Shown: positions 1 through 9,405, counted from the first letter of the stretch. The stretch: 64,000 bases of DNA from Marinoscillum sp040222955 (GCF_040222955.1 NZ_JAVKCA010000024.1:1-64000), one strand, 5' to 3'. Numbers and translations: made by a program. The notes: generated by a model from the sequence alone, not told the origin.

Positions 1-350
1 CTTAACGTCCCCTCTGTGCCTCCCACTTTCAAATCAACCTTCACTGAATTCGCCGTGGCCTGAAACTTATACCACACGTTCGAGTACGGACCACTCGGCC
101 AACCCGAAGGGCGATTCTTGTCTGGTGTGGCCCCGAGGTTATTATACTGGCCTTCGCCAGAGCAAAATCCTACCTGACTCGGTAAAACAATCGCATTCGC
201 ATAATGGTCGTTGCTCTGGGCACTGGAGATGGTACTCCCGGCTATCAGGCTGAGAAAACAAGCAAGGAATAGGATAAATCTGGAAGCGCTGCGAAAAAAA
301 AGACTACAGCAAATGGCGCACTTTCTGCGCGAAAAAAATAAGGTCATCAT
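1..350 (-). CDS. Secreted protein, N-terminal part only (cut by window edge)
   Basis: An open minus-strand frame starts at an ATG-ATG pair near 350 and runs off the left edge, so only about 116 residues are visible. The N-terminus is basic and then hydrophobic (FILFLACFLSLIAG) and ends in SSAQ, a plausible signal peptidase I site. The mature part begins SNDHYANAIVLPSQVGFCSG and continues with NLGATPDKNRP and VWYKFQATANS. This resembles the beta-sandwich domains that open many secreted Bacteroidota proteins with type IX sorting tails, but the C-terminus that would prove sorting lies outside the window. The leader before the hydrophobic core is long and rich in Cys and Phe, so the true start could be further in. 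The function is unknown. Confidence 0.6.
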   Translation of the reverse strand, partial: MMTLFFSRRKCAICCSLFFRSASRFILFLACFLSLIAGSTISSAQSNDHYANAIVLPSQVGFCSGEGQYNNLGATPDKNRPSGWPSGPYSNVWYKFQATANSVKVDLKVGGTEGTL

Positions 351-457
351 GCGGTTAGGACGTTGGACTAAAAAACGTCACCAAAATCGGTTTTTTTTTT
401 CTAAAAACCAACGCATTCAGTTGAATACAACGCACTTCAAATGGGTATATGCAAAAA

Positions 458-721
458 CCCTCCTCTGGCATCAGTTTGAAACTGAAGCCGACTGATTACA
501 GGAACGCAACATTGAGTAGCCCTTTGGATCCAGCATAAGTGCCTGATGATCTGATATGGTGCACTTTGAGGGCATTCACCAAGTTATTAAACCTGATTAA
601 TTTCTCCTTTTCCTCAGGCCGCATTTACTGAAGCTTACTTTTTTATCCTTCTTATTTTGCCAGTTACAAACTGACCACTTATTTTTAGGCTTAAGTAAGC
701 TGCGCTAAACTTAAGCCAGGG
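458..721 (-). repeat. Internally deleted RAYT element (MITE-like)
   Basis: This 264-bp segment carries both ends of the larger RAYT element at 19357-20486 without its middle. Bases 458-538 match 19357-19437 with one difference by eye. Bases 541-721 are clearly similar to 20311-20486. On the minus strand it keeps the first dozen codons of the transposase (MPSKCTISDH, ATG at 575) joined directly to its last codons (YAGSKGLLNVAFL in another frame, stop at 496-498). The hairpins at the two ends are retained: an imperfect copy of the GGCTTCAG/CTGAAGCC palindrome near 468-490, and GGCTTAAGT/ACTTAAGCC near 689-718. It looks like a non-autonomous derivative that a full-length relative could mobilise; that is inference. 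Confidence 0.75.
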
Positions 722-722
722 A

Positions 723-923
723 GGGGCGGCCAAGAAGATCGCTGACGCTTTCGGGGTTTCCCTTGATTTCTTAGTGGGCGAAGGGCAGAACGCTTCTTTT
801 GATAGAAAGATGGTTCAGCGTATGCAGGAGATTGAGAGCATGGAGCCTGAGTTCAAAGACAAGCTCTTTTCGGTGATCGATTCGGTGATCAGGGACTACA
901 AAACTCAAAAGGCTTATTCATAA
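723..923 (+). pseudogene. 3' remnant of an XRE-family (HTH) transcriptional regulator
   Basis: The plus frame ending at TAA 921-923 reads AKKIADAFGVSLDFLVGEGQ, then a helical tail containing KMVQRMQEIESMEPEFKDK. The motif A-K-K-I-A-D-A-F-G-V-S-L-D-F-L-V-G is the end of the helix-turn-helix of Cro/C1-type regulators, followed by the usual short C-terminal helix. The first 40 or so residues, including the recognition helix, are missing. The frame meets the right end of the RAYT-derived repeat at about 721, and no matching 5' part appears left of the repeat. It is therefore a truncated gene, probably cut by that insertion or a linked deletion. Confidence 0.75.
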
Positions 924-925
924 AA

Positions 926-966
926 AAGCCCTCACATCGCTGCAAGGGCTTGCTATACTTTCTTTT
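926..966 (+). terminator. Rho-independent terminator after the XRE remnant
   Basis: The arms AAGCCCT (926-932) and AGGGCTT (945-951) form a stem three bases after the remnant's stop codon, and a T-rich run follows to about 966. It was probably the original terminator of the regulator gene. Confidence 0.55.
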
Positions 967-1010
967 CTTGGACACGAGCGACACGCTCGCGCCAGCTAGG
1001 GGATTAAAAC

Positions 1011-1673
1011 TCACATAGACTTATACCAATTACCATCATCAGTAAAATAAGATTCAGTAACATTACTATCAACTTCAATTTTGCCTAATCTATCAATAGT
1101 ATATTTCACTTTTGTTTCTCTGGCGTACATGTTGTAATTGGTCTTATCTGGGCCCTCAAGCAATTGATAACTATATGACAGTATATCAAAATTTTCATTT
1201 ATTAACACAAATTGTTCGATTTGATCAAACAAATAGCCAGCAATAGTTACTCTTGACTGAATCTCTCCTGCATAATTATAAACTATTAACTCAAACCAAA
1301 ATTCTTGTTCATCACTGTCTTCCTTATGATCTTTAATTACAATTACGGCAATCAATTCATCATTTATCTCATACTTTAAAAAGTAACGATAGTCATAAAA
1401 ATCATTGTATGATTGAACAAAATTGAAAAACTGACTAGTTATATCTGCAAATCTATTTTTCTTATGTTCACCCGAAGATTCATCATAAATCATTCTGTAA
1501 AATGAAAAGAGGTTTTTTTTATTTATTACCAACGGCAATACACCTTTTTCAAAATTCCCTAAATATTCACTGAAAAGCTTCTCATTTGTCGGTTTGCACC
1601 CATTACATGACATAGCTGCAATTGATATCAATAAACCTAATATGGTCAATTTAATCTTCGAAGTTAATTTCAT
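1011..1673 (-). CDS. Lipoprotein, candidate immunity protein of RHS module 1
   Basis: A 220-residue protein with a short basic N-terminus, a hydrophobic stretch and a lipobox (IAAMSC), giving a predicted lipidated Cys near residue 23. No domain is recognised in the mature part, which is rich in Asp, Glu, Tyr and Phe and looks like one globular domain. Its ATG overlaps the stop of the RHS gene by 4 bp (ATGA), so the two are translationally coupled. A small gene directly after the variable C-terminus of an RHS protein is the usual place for an immunity gene. That role is inferred from position and from the parallel arrangement in module 2, not from homology. A lipoprotein would guard the envelope rather than the cytoplasm. 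Confidence 0.6.
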   Translation of the reverse strand: MKLTSKIKLTILGLLISIAAMSCNGCKPTNEKLFSEYLGNFEKGVLPLVINKKNLFSFYRMIYDESSGEHKKNRFADITSQFFNFVQSYNDFYDYRYFLKYEINDELIAVIVIKDHKEDSDEQEFWFELIVYNYAGEIQSRVTIAGYLFDQIEQFVLINENFDILSYSYQLLEGPDKTNYNMYARETKVKYTIDRLGKIEVDSNVTESYFTDDGNWYKSM

Positions 1674-4600
1674 GGCAAGTTGACTTTGTTTTTTCTGACT
1701 TGTGTCAATGTATAAACCTTACCCGAATAATTTTTGCTCGTGAAGAACCCCGAACTATTTTTTACGAAATTATTTGAAGAAGCAGTTCCTTTAGACGACC
1801 ATTTAGTTCCAGGATCATAAAATCGATAGGATTTACTACCTGTAGAAAGATTGGTTATTCTCGAAGAAATTGCTACCCAATGATCTGTAACTCCGTCACC
1901 TGTTTTTGAGGACTGTCCTTTTTTATAATCAATCCCAATTAAAACAGATTTCCCATTATCGATTTCCGAATCAAGATAGCTCATCGCATTATTTGCATCA
2001 CCATGTTTCTCGATACTATAGCCTTTTTCAGTCGCTTTTTCAGTTGATACCTGTATACCTGAAAACCAAGGCCCAGGTGTACCCCCTTTTAAAGCTTCTG
2101 CACTCGATTTTGCTACCATTTGAGAAGAAGCATCGAAACATTGTAATGTCCTCTTTCCATTTTCATCATAAACTTGATCGGTAACAAAATCCCCTTCATC
2201 TAAAACATGTTCTTCCATAGTGGAAAGATTATTTTGATCATATGTGTAAGTCACATCTCCTTGGCGGTATGAGTGAGATGAACCAATATTGGTGTAACCT
2301 TCAATCTCATCGCTTCCTTCTCTCCACATGGTTGATGTTACGTTACCATCTTTATCATATGAAGAGTACCAATCCATACCTGTTGGATCTATCATAGAAA
2401 TAGGATTATTACCTGCCCAACTATATGTTGACCAAGCGTAGAAGTTTTCTGAGTGAGGATCAATTTGCCAAGTTCGTCCTAACCACTGATCGTACATTCT
2501 GGCTTCAAAATCGTAGGTGGCCAGTTCCTCTTGTTCTTCTTTAGATTGGTAGAGATAAAGGTTTTTATCCCCAGAAGTATAGCTATTAAACGTGCCACCG
2601 AAAGGGTAATAATCATCCCGCTGGATTACATTTCCTCCATCGTCTACAGTCACCCGCACGTTGCCCAGGTGGTCGGTAAGGTTGTACTCATACGCAAAGC
2701 TGGCGCCACTCTTGCGCGCCCGGCCCTCCCCGTGCCGGATGAAATCAAGGGCTTCGCTATTATACTGAATGCCACCCACATAGTCGGTGGTCTCGTCAGC
2801 ACCGCTGGTTTTGTCAAAGAACTTGCGCAGTTTTACACCCAGGGCATTGTAGGTATAATAGATCGTACCCTCAGGAACGACCACCTCCTCGGGTAGGTTC
2901 AGATAATTATAGCTGATGTTGGAAATTCCCTTGTTCGCATCGCTAGTCATGTTGCCATTGGCGTCATAGCGATATTCATTGGCCAGATTGCCTTCGCTGT
3001 CTTCTTCATCGAAGAGCGCATTACTCGCACTATCCCCCACACTGGTCAGTTGATTTCCGAGATATTCATAGGTCAGATTGTCTTCCAGGGTGCCCTGATA
3101 CTTTCTGGTCAGTTTCTTAATGTTGCCATTCAGGTCATACCTGATCCCGTTATCATCGCCAGATACGGTATACTGATCTGAATAGCCAGGGTTAACCGAA
3201 CTGTGCTCCGCCTGCTTCAGCCTGTTCAAACCATCATAGGTAAAATCATAATACTGAAGATCATCAAAAGTGGTAGGTTGCTGATCCAGACTTTTCCAAA
3301 GTATGCGCCCAATGTTACCATTGTACTGCTCATGGCCGGCAGGACTGTCATCGTACTTCAGCTCTAATCCAAACTTATCGTTACCGTCATCATGATCGAA
3401 AGTACCCCCATTAATGGTTGTCAGCCAACCCCGCTCGTTGTAGCGATAGTCCACGGACTGTGCGCTGCCACCCAGGTTTTTCTCTATCAGTTCACCTATG
3501 GCGTTATAGTCATTGGCCACCAGGGTCACAGGAGTCTGACCATTGATCTGATGGGTATGACTCAGCAACCTGTCCATGTGATCATAAGTAAATCCCTCTG
3601 TGATGGTGGTGGTATTGCCATTGCTCTCATGGGTGGTGACCGTGCCAGATAGCAGTGAGGAAACCTTGTTCTGGTAGGTATTGATCACCTTATTGTAGCC
3701 ATTCAGGTGATGCTGGCTGATGGCGGCCTTCATCCGGTAGCGGGCATCATACCAGGTGCTGGAATAAAGGAAATCACTGGTTCCCAGTGTCTTGATCAAA
3801 CTGCCTGTCTGATGCCCCCTGGCTTGTGGTCTGCCCCCGGCATATGCATACTCTGTCGGCCAGGACAGGTCCTCCAGAAACTCGTATGAATCATAATAGG
3901 AGACAGTGTACACCTCTACCTCCCCAGGAGTACTGGCATCCGGGAAAGCCGTGTTGGTATACCCGTAGAAATCACCCGAGCCATCATACATCTCCGGGAG
4001 ATTCTCGTGCGCTTCCACTGCTGCAAGCATTTCCTCATATCCGTCTTCAGTGTACAATGCACCGGTGATGACCGGCCGGTTTTGGCCGTCATATTTGGTA
4101 AACATCCATTTATTGGCATTGACCTTAGCAGGATCAGTACTCACCAAAAGCGAACCATGCCCTGCGGTAGTAAAGTTGGGTTTGATGGTCACGGACCCGC
4201 CCTCACCGATCAAATAGGTACTCCTATCGTATGAGTTCAGGATCAGGTCACCTGTCACTATGTCATTGGCTCGCATATTGGCATCCTGGGTAAGCACCAG
4301 GCGATTAAATTTGTCGTAGATCATGAAAACCTCACCAGCACCGGGCACTTTTTTCGCAATCATTCTTCGCCGACTGTCATACCTGTACGTAAACAGCCAT
4401 TGATCTCTAAACGTTGAATCATTGAGCATGGACCAATGTCCAGCTGCCACCATCAATCGGACCGCCTCTGGAGGGACAACCATGGTCAGCAAGCCAAACT
4501 GATCATATGCGTAAAGTGTTCGGACATCACCATACTCAGAGGTCAGCTGCTTGCAGACAACCTGACCATTCAGGTTGGTGTAAATAGTAGAAGTATTCCC

Positions 4601-5254
4601 ATTTTCATCTGTGGTCCTCGTAAATCTCAATTCACTGATGGGATAAATGGATTTCGTGATCTGTTGATCTGATGTAAGGTCTACCTCCAGCTTGACCACT
4701 TCATGTCCACCTTCATCATTCACGCCATATTCATACCTCACCACGTGGGTACCGCCTTCAGCAGAAGGTTTCCAGGTCTCTCCGGGAGAAGACTGTTCCA
4801 GTACCCGCTGTAGTGGGGAGTTGTCGAAAGTCTGTTTGGTATAGGGATAGGTATTGTTGCTAACTGCTTCTGGAGGATCTGCATAAAACCCCTCCAAATC
4901 CAAGGTGAAATCTGTCTGAAAACTACCGTCAGTGGTTGAAGCCTCATACCCCAGTGGTTGCTTATCAGGCCTCCCGTAGTTATCATACAGTTTTCCCATG
5001 ACCACATCCTTTGGAACCAATGAGCCGGATCCCTTCCTGATAAGGGTCTGAATGGGTCGACCAAGCCCATCAAAGTATGAGAATTCCGCGATGACCTCAT
5101 TTTCATTGACATTCCCTGTTAAGGCAGTAGTTTGCTCTGTTCGGGCCGTGTACTTGGCTACAAAATTTTTGGTGGTGGTCTGTGCAAAAATCCCTCTCAA
5201 TGGCACTAAAACCAGCAGCAATAGGATAAATCGAGTGTAGATAGTCTGGCGCAT
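1670..5254 (-). CDS. RHS-repeat protein (DUF6443 type) with C-terminal papain-like candidate toxin
   Basis: A large secreted polymorphic-toxin-type protein. I place the start at ATG 5254, just after the partner gene's TGA (5258-5256); a TTG 12 bases upstream would give 1198 residues. A signal peptide (FILLLLVLVPLRGIFAQ) is followed by a DUF6443-like region (EFSYFDGLGRPIQTLIRKGS), many YD repeats (YDNYGRP, YDQFGLL, YNERGWLTT), the DHLGNVRVTVDDGG segment, and the RHS core signature ARMYDQWLGRTWQIDP to NNPISMIDPTG near residue 955. The last ~235 residues differ wholly from the other RHS protein here. They contain CFDASSQ (Cys near 1040), TDHWVAIS (His near 1125) and YRFYDPG (Asp near 1147), an order that fits a papain-like Cys-His-Asp peptidase. 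The toxin activity is inferred. The lipoprotein gene follows with a 4-bp overlap. Confidence 0.85.
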   Translation of the reverse strand: MRQTIYTRFILLLLVLVPLRGIFAQTTTKNFVAKYTARTEQTTALTGNVNENEVIAEFSYFDGLGRPIQTLIRKGSGSLVPKDVVMGKLYDNYGRPDKQPLGYEASTTDGSFQTDFTLDLEGFYADPPEAVSNNTYPYTKQTFDNSPLQRVLEQSSPGETWKPSAEGGTHVVRYEYGVNDEGGHEVVKLEVDLTSDQQITKSIYPISELRFTRTTDENGNTSTIYTNLNGQVVCKQLTSEYGDVRTLYAYDQFGLLTMVVPPEAVRLMVAAGHWSMLNDSTFRDQWLFTYRYDSRRRMIAKKVPGAGEVFMIYDKFNRLVLTQDANMRANDIVTGDLILNSYDRSTYLIGEGGSVTIKPNFTTAGHGSLLVSTDPAKVNANKWMFTKYDGQNRPVITGALYTEDGYEEMLAAVEAHENLPEMYDGSGDFYGYTNTAFPDASTPGEVEVYTVSYYDSYEFLEDLSWPTEYAYAGGRPQARGHQTGSLIKTLGTSDFLYSSTWYDARYRMKAAISQHHLNGYNKVINTYQNKVSSLLSGTVTTHESNGNTTTITEGFTYDHMDRLLSHTHQINGQTPVTLVANDYNAIGELIEKNLGGSAQSVDYRYNERGWLTTINGGTFDHDDGNDKFGLELKYDDSPAGHEQYNGNIGRILWKSLDQQPTTFDDLQYYDFTYDGLNRLKQAEHSSVNPGYSDQYTVSGDDNGIRYDLNGNIKKLTRKYQGTLEDNLTYEYLGNQLTSVGDSASNALFDEEDSEGNLANEYRYDANGNMTSDANKGISNISYNYLNLPEEVVVPEGTIYYTYNALGVKLRKFFDKTSGADETTDYVGGIQYNSEALDFIRHGEGRARKSGASFAYEYNLTDHLGNVRVTVDDGGNVIQRDDYYPFGGTFNSYTSGDKNLYLYQSKEEQEELATYDFEARMYDQWLGRTWQIDPHSENFYAWSTYSWAGNNPISMIDPTGMDWYSSYDKDGNVTSTMWREGSDEIEGYTNIGSSHSYRQGDVTYTYDQNNLSTMEEHVLDEGDFVTDQVYDENGKRTLQCFDASSQMVAKSSAEALKGGTPGPWFSGIQVSTEKATEKGYSIEKHGDANNAMSYLDSEIDNGKSVLIGIDYKKGQSSKTGDGVTDHWVAISSRITNLSTGSKSYRFYDPGTKWSSKGTASSNNFVKNSSGFFTSKNYSGKVYTLTQVRKNKVNLP

Positions 5255-5255
5255 A

Positions 5256-8200
5256 TCAGTTACCAATTAGGTTATAATCATAATTCTGAAGGTGGTAACC
5301 TTCCTGATCCTTCACTTCCTTGAGCCGTCCATTGGAGTCATACTGGTAGTTTATCACCGAGCCGTCAGGGCCAATCATCGATTCTGTACCGTAAAATACA
5401 TGTTGTATATAGTTGGTAAAAGCTGCGTCATAAGGATAGATACGTACCACATCGATATGCGAATTACCCGAAAGGCGCACATTGAAAGTCGCCCCTTCGG
5501 CCAGGTGGCTCCAGTCCAGAATTCCAAATTTTCTACTCCAGGTACCATATGGCGGGTCATCTACAAAGGTCATGGTGACTTGTGCTCCGCCCGAAGAGGT
5601 AGAGGTAACCTGGGTGTTGGTGGTAAACGACTGGTCTTCCCAGTACTCAACGATGTATTTACCTTTTGCCAGGTCTTTTGAAATCAAATCTCCATACGCC
5701 AGGCCATAGGACCATCCGCCAGTAAACGGATTGTCATCTATGTGACTGCCTACACTATAGAAATTCGTGGGGGGACATCCAAAATCATAGAAAGCCACTT
5801 TATTGGATGCGTCGCAATTGGAAATAGTCGCAAGAAGTTGACTGGTATTGTTCCACAGATAAACCGTACTCAGGCCGCTTTCATCATGAACCACGCGTGG
5901 TTTGTAATTCACATAATCTACCACTATGTCCGGCTCTCCAGGATATCCATCATCCGAATTAACACCATCAAAATTCGAAAAACCCCCATCGGGCTCAGCG
6001 CCGCGCCACTGATAAACCCGCTGTGGCAATGAAAGGAGGTAGTCCATTCGCTTGGCTGCTATAACGTCCTCTCCCAACCTAACCCGGTTTTCTCGCATAT
6101 TGGTAGGTATCCCCGGTCCTCCCAACTCATATTCATAGGTATATTCCTTTTGGTAAATCTGGGTCCCTTTCGTCGTTTTAACCGATTTTAGCAACCGATA
6201 GGTGTCATCCGATGTATATAAGTAGTCCTCTATGGTCGTATCAGACTCATTAAGAGCGAAATGTTCAATGGTCGTTTTTTTAGTGATTCTACTCCTGGAT
6301 AATTCTCCAACATTGTAAGTAGCATATAAGAATCTCAGCATGTCTTCACCTGGCTGGCCACATCCATCCTGTGATGGGTCGTACGCTCTGTTTTTCATTA
6401 CCACGGCACCATTCAGGGTTCTGGAGGTGCCCCATGAAGCATATTGGTAACTCACCTCACGCTGAAGACTACCTTCCGCATCATATATCCAGCTATTGGT
6501 AAGTTGCCCACGCTGATGGCTGCGGCTGATGGATGGTACCTGCGGGTGATCACCAAACTCAGGACGTGCAATATAACCTGAAAACACATCGGGAATCATG
6601 TAATACTTATTGACGGTTCTTCCCAGTGGGCCTCCACTTTTTGTACTTTCAGTATATTCGGTGACGTATTCATACCCTACGGGTGTTCCCGTGCTAAACC
6701 TTGACGAAGGGTTGTCGTGCACAATCACACGGTTCGGATATTCAAGTTCTTCACAAAGTTCATTGTAAGATCTCTCCACCATCCCATAGTAGCTGTAGTA
6801 GGCCGACTTATCAGTAGCGTCTTCGAGTCTTCCGTCCAGCAGCTCACCAGATTGCACTGTTGCACCTTTTAAGTTGGATGGCAACTCCTCATCCGGAATG
6901 ACATATTTGTAAGTTTTCTTTGACAAAAGTGCACCTCCCTTGTCATAATTCTTGATCGCCTGAATGCGCAGGCCGCCCACCAGGATGGCAGAACCTTCCG
7001 TAGGCTTCTCATAATAATAGCCGGTGCGAGTGATGGTTGCCTTCACATAATTCTGAGGTCCTGAACCATTATAGTCACCAGAGGTTAACATAAACACCGT
7101 TCCATCCTTTTCATCATCCGTATAGCTAGCCGCACCAAAAGTTTCATGAAAGGTTTTATACCTGATGTCATAGGTCGGATCATTTACATCATCTATAAAA
7201 TCATAGGTATTATAATTGGTATTGACCAGATCACTTCCATTCACCGTAAAGATAAACTTGGGTGTCTTTGGTAAAGTATACCCCTTCAGTACAGCATATT
7301 CTAATTTAATCTCCAGCTCTGGATACCAGCGAACAGTCGGAGAACCCGTACCTCCTGCACCTTGAGGATCGTCGAGTAAAACAGGTATTGGCCAGTCGTA
7401 ATTTTCCTGCGTATCTACGCCATTCCCATCATGTGAAAGTTTCTTCACAAAGGAAGCATCAAATTCAACCCGCTGGCCACCTTCTGACCAGTTTACATCT
7501 GACACCCGATTGGATTCGTAGGTATATAATGAATATCCGCCAGTGGGGTAATCGACACGCTCGAGGATTCCAAACTTAGCAAAAGTCTCATTCACCTCTC
7601 TATCCGCTCCGCCCCCTAGCGTCTGAGTTCCCCACCTGACATCTGGGATAGGAGAGCTATTGTCTGCACCATTATAATAGCCCCAATGATCTTTGTCGAA
7701 AGTGTTGTAAGGTGGTTGTGGGATGGAGTTGTAGGTAAATGAGTATTCCTGGTCGTTGATCGAAACCTGTGTGAGTTTCTTTCTGTCACAATTGCTCACT
7801 CCTGAAGTGGAACATTCCGATGATTTAGCAAACGTATTGATGGTGAAATTTATGTCATAGCAAAGCTCAGCTGGGCTTTGATTATCATTAAAAACATCTA
7901 TCCCTGCAGGGTGAATTTCGGCATGGCCCCCTGCAAAATCGATTTTCTTAATGCGTTTGGGCCCTACAACCCTCGTACTGTATGCCTGGCTTTGCAAACC
8001 ATCCTGTCCGTAATTGTTATACTCAGCTTTATAATTTATTGAATGAATATTAACGGGCCTGGTAATCTTATCGGCCAGGGTTTCATAAGTAAAATCGATT
8101 CTGTCGGAATTGGGATGAACGATACTTGTGAGGTACCAACTGGAGACGTATGCTTCACCGGAAGCTCCCTCAGCCACCTCAGGCTTTTGAGACTCAGAAT

Positions 8201-8825
8201 CCGAAAAGGTATAAATGATCCTATCTGGTGTCTCGATTACAAACTTCACCAAATGACCTGACTGATAAGTGGGAGTGATTTCCAGGGGCTGATAGGGAAT
8301 GAGGAGAGGAACTCCTCCAGAGCCAAAATAAAAGGTGCCAGAGTATCCTGGAAAGTTGAAAGAAAAGAGATCCGCCTGAGTTTCAATACTCCCAGCGGCG
8401 GCTGATTGCAATTCGCTAAAGCTAGGATCGCTTACAAACCATTCATCATCGTGCTGAATATTGTATGTAATACGTTCGTCCACTGCTCCTCTCACTGTCC
8501 GGGAAACAACACCAGAGGCATTCAAGGCCCAACCCAGTCCAACCCAGGAGCCCTCATCAGCTACTTTATTTCCACCGGCATTATAGGAAAGTGAAACCGG
8601 TACGGAAAGCGCCCCGCTACGCACCTCAAAAAGAGGAATACTTATCCTGGGTGTTCCATAGGCCATATCCACCTCATGATTACCATAAGTGCCAAGGGAG
8701 GCTGCTTCAGGTGAAGGTGGCATTTCAGGAGCTACTCCAATCTTATCTAATTGGCTTAATTCCTGCGCTGATACTTGAATAAATACAACAAAAACTAAAA
8801 GGTAAAGGATGGATCGAAAGGTCAT
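5256..8825 (-). CDS. RHS partner protein, module 1 (split-RHS N-terminal component)
   Basis: A 1189-residue secreted protein with signal peptide (ILYLLVFVVFIQVSAQ). The mature N-terminus has a block shared with the protein at 26278-29814: MPPSPEAASLGTYG, then a run ending WVGLGWALNASGVVSRTVRG. This block is common at the start of large Bacteroidota proteins encoded before RHS genes. The middle is beta-rich with many Tyr and Asp and no enzyme motif that I recognise. Near the C-terminus is a lectin-like beta region and the end is a YD repeat (YQYDSNGRLKEVKDQEG), so the YD pattern begins here and continues in the next gene. The stop lies one base before the next gene's start, so the two are coupled. 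A functional analogy to the TcB/TcC pair of insect toxin complexes is suggestive but not shown. Confidence 0.8.
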   Translation of the reverse strand: MTFRSILYLLVFVVFIQVSAQELSQLDKIGVAPEMPPSPEAASLGTYGNHEVDMAYGTPRISIPLFEVRSGALSVPVSLSYNAGGNKVADEGSWVGLGWALNASGVVSRTVRGAVDERITYNIQHDDEWFVSDPSFSELQSAAAGSIETQADLFSFNFPGYSGTFYFGSGGVPLLIPYQPLEITPTYQSGHLVKFVIETPDRIIYTFSDSESQKPEVAEGASGEAYVSSWYLTSIVHPNSDRIDFTYETLADKITRPVNIHSINYKAEYNNYGQDGLQSQAYSTRVVGPKRIKKIDFAGGHAEIHPAGIDVFNDNQSPAELCYDINFTINTFAKSSECSTSGVSNCDRKKLTQVSINDQEYSFTYNSIPQPPYNTFDKDHWGYYNGADNSSPIPDVRWGTQTLGGGADREVNETFAKFGILERVDYPTGGYSLYTYESNRVSDVNWSEGGQRVEFDASFVKKLSHDGNGVDTQENYDWPIPVLLDDPQGAGGTGSPTVRWYPELEIKLEYAVLKGYTLPKTPKFIFTVNGSDLVNTNYNTYDFIDDVNDPTYDIRYKTFHETFGAASYTDDEKDGTVFMLTSGDYNGSGPQNYVKATITRTGYYYEKPTEGSAILVGGLRIQAIKNYDKGGALLSKKTYKYVIPDEELPSNLKGATVQSGELLDGRLEDATDKSAYYSYYGMVERSYNELCEELEYPNRVIVHDNPSSRFSTGTPVGYEYVTEYTESTKSGGPLGRTVNKYYMIPDVFSGYIARPEFGDHPQVPSISRSHQRGQLTNSWIYDAEGSLQREVSYQYASWGTSRTLNGAVVMKNRAYDPSQDGCGQPGEDMLRFLYATYNVGELSRSRITKKTTIEHFALNESDTTIEDYLYTSDDTYRLLKSVKTTKGTQIYQKEYTYEYELGGPGIPTNMRENRVRLGEDVIAAKRMDYLLSLPQRVYQWRGAEPDGGFSNFDGVNSDDGYPGEPDIVVDYVNYKPRVVHDESGLSTVYLWNNTSQLLATISNCDASNKVAFYDFGCPPTNFYSVGSHIDDNPFTGGWSYGLAYGDLISKDLAKGKYIVEYWEDQSFTTNTQVTSTSSGGAQVTMTFVDDPPYGTWSRKFGILDWSHLAEGATFNVRLSGNSHIDVVRIYPYDAAFTNYIQHVFYGTESMIGPDGSVINYQYDSNGRLKEVKDQEGYHLQNYDYNLIGN

Positions 8826-8946
8826 GTGGTCGGTGAACTATCTCCTAACGGAGTTATGGCTAATTTTTCGGAGGCCAAAAAACATAAAAGTTACAAATAA
8901 AGCAACTTAATTTTTAAAAAAATCACCCAAAGGGCTATCGTAAAAA

Positions 8947-9405
8947 TCAGTTGGAGGATCTAATAGTGAGCGTACTATCCAATGAAATGTGAAGGATTCG
9001 GAGTTCGTAACGCGCCACATCAAGTATTCTATATTCATCGATTGTATCTCCTTCTTTGATGATAATGGATTTGTTGTTCAGCATGATGATTCCTGCTGCA
9101 CTCCCATGCCCTGAAACCATTCCTTTATATTTCACCGCGAATGCCTGGGCTATTTCCACATTTTTTATGGCTACTTCTTCCTGGGGTGGTTTGGCTTGTT
9201 CTTCTTCCTTCAAAAAGGGATCGGCATAATTCAGCTTGAACCGATAGCTCTGAGAACTCTCCTCAGTAAGACCCGCCGAACGTACCCTAATTGGTAAAAG
9301 GGTTTCGTCCGAATCTGGCGAAAAATTGACAAATCTGACTACAACCACACTCCAGATGGTAAATACCAGGCCCAACAATAACCATTGTTTCTTTTTATCC
9401 TTCAA
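8947..9405 (-). CDS. GspC/PilP-like component of secretion operon
   Basis: A 152-residue protein, last of the eight-gene operon. It has a cytoplasmic basic start (MKDKKKQ), one membrane segment at about residues 8-25, a linker with Pro and Glu, and a C-terminal domain containing YKGMVSGHGSAAGIIMLNNK and IIIKEGDTIDEYRILDV. The layout of a single TM plus a small beta domain that handles a value through 'EGD...Y.I' matches GspC HR domains and PilP, which link the inner-membrane platform to the secretin. Its start overlaps the stop of the preceding gene by 4 bp (ATGA). The 121-bp gap to the RHS partner gene at 8825 shows no strong terminator, so read-through into the toxin module is possible. The family assignment rests on architecture and position. 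Confidence 0.6.
   Translation of the reverse strand: MKDKKKQWLLLGLVFTIWSVVVVRFVNFSPDSDETLLPIRVRSAGLTEESSQSYRFKLNYADPFLKEEEQAKPPQEEVAIKNVEIAQAFAVKYKGMVSGHGSAAGIIMLNNKSIIIKEGDTIDEYRILDVARYELRILHISLDSTLTIRSSN

Noticed and set aside
211..495. 94-codon plus-strand frame at the left end
   Set aside because: It runs antisense to a signal-peptide frame and through the RAYT-derived repeat. The minus-strand reading gives a clear secreted N-terminus.
2531..4672. Several plus-strand frames opposite RHS 1
   Set aside because: They are shadows of the YD-repeat coding sequence on the other strand and have no family motifs of their own.
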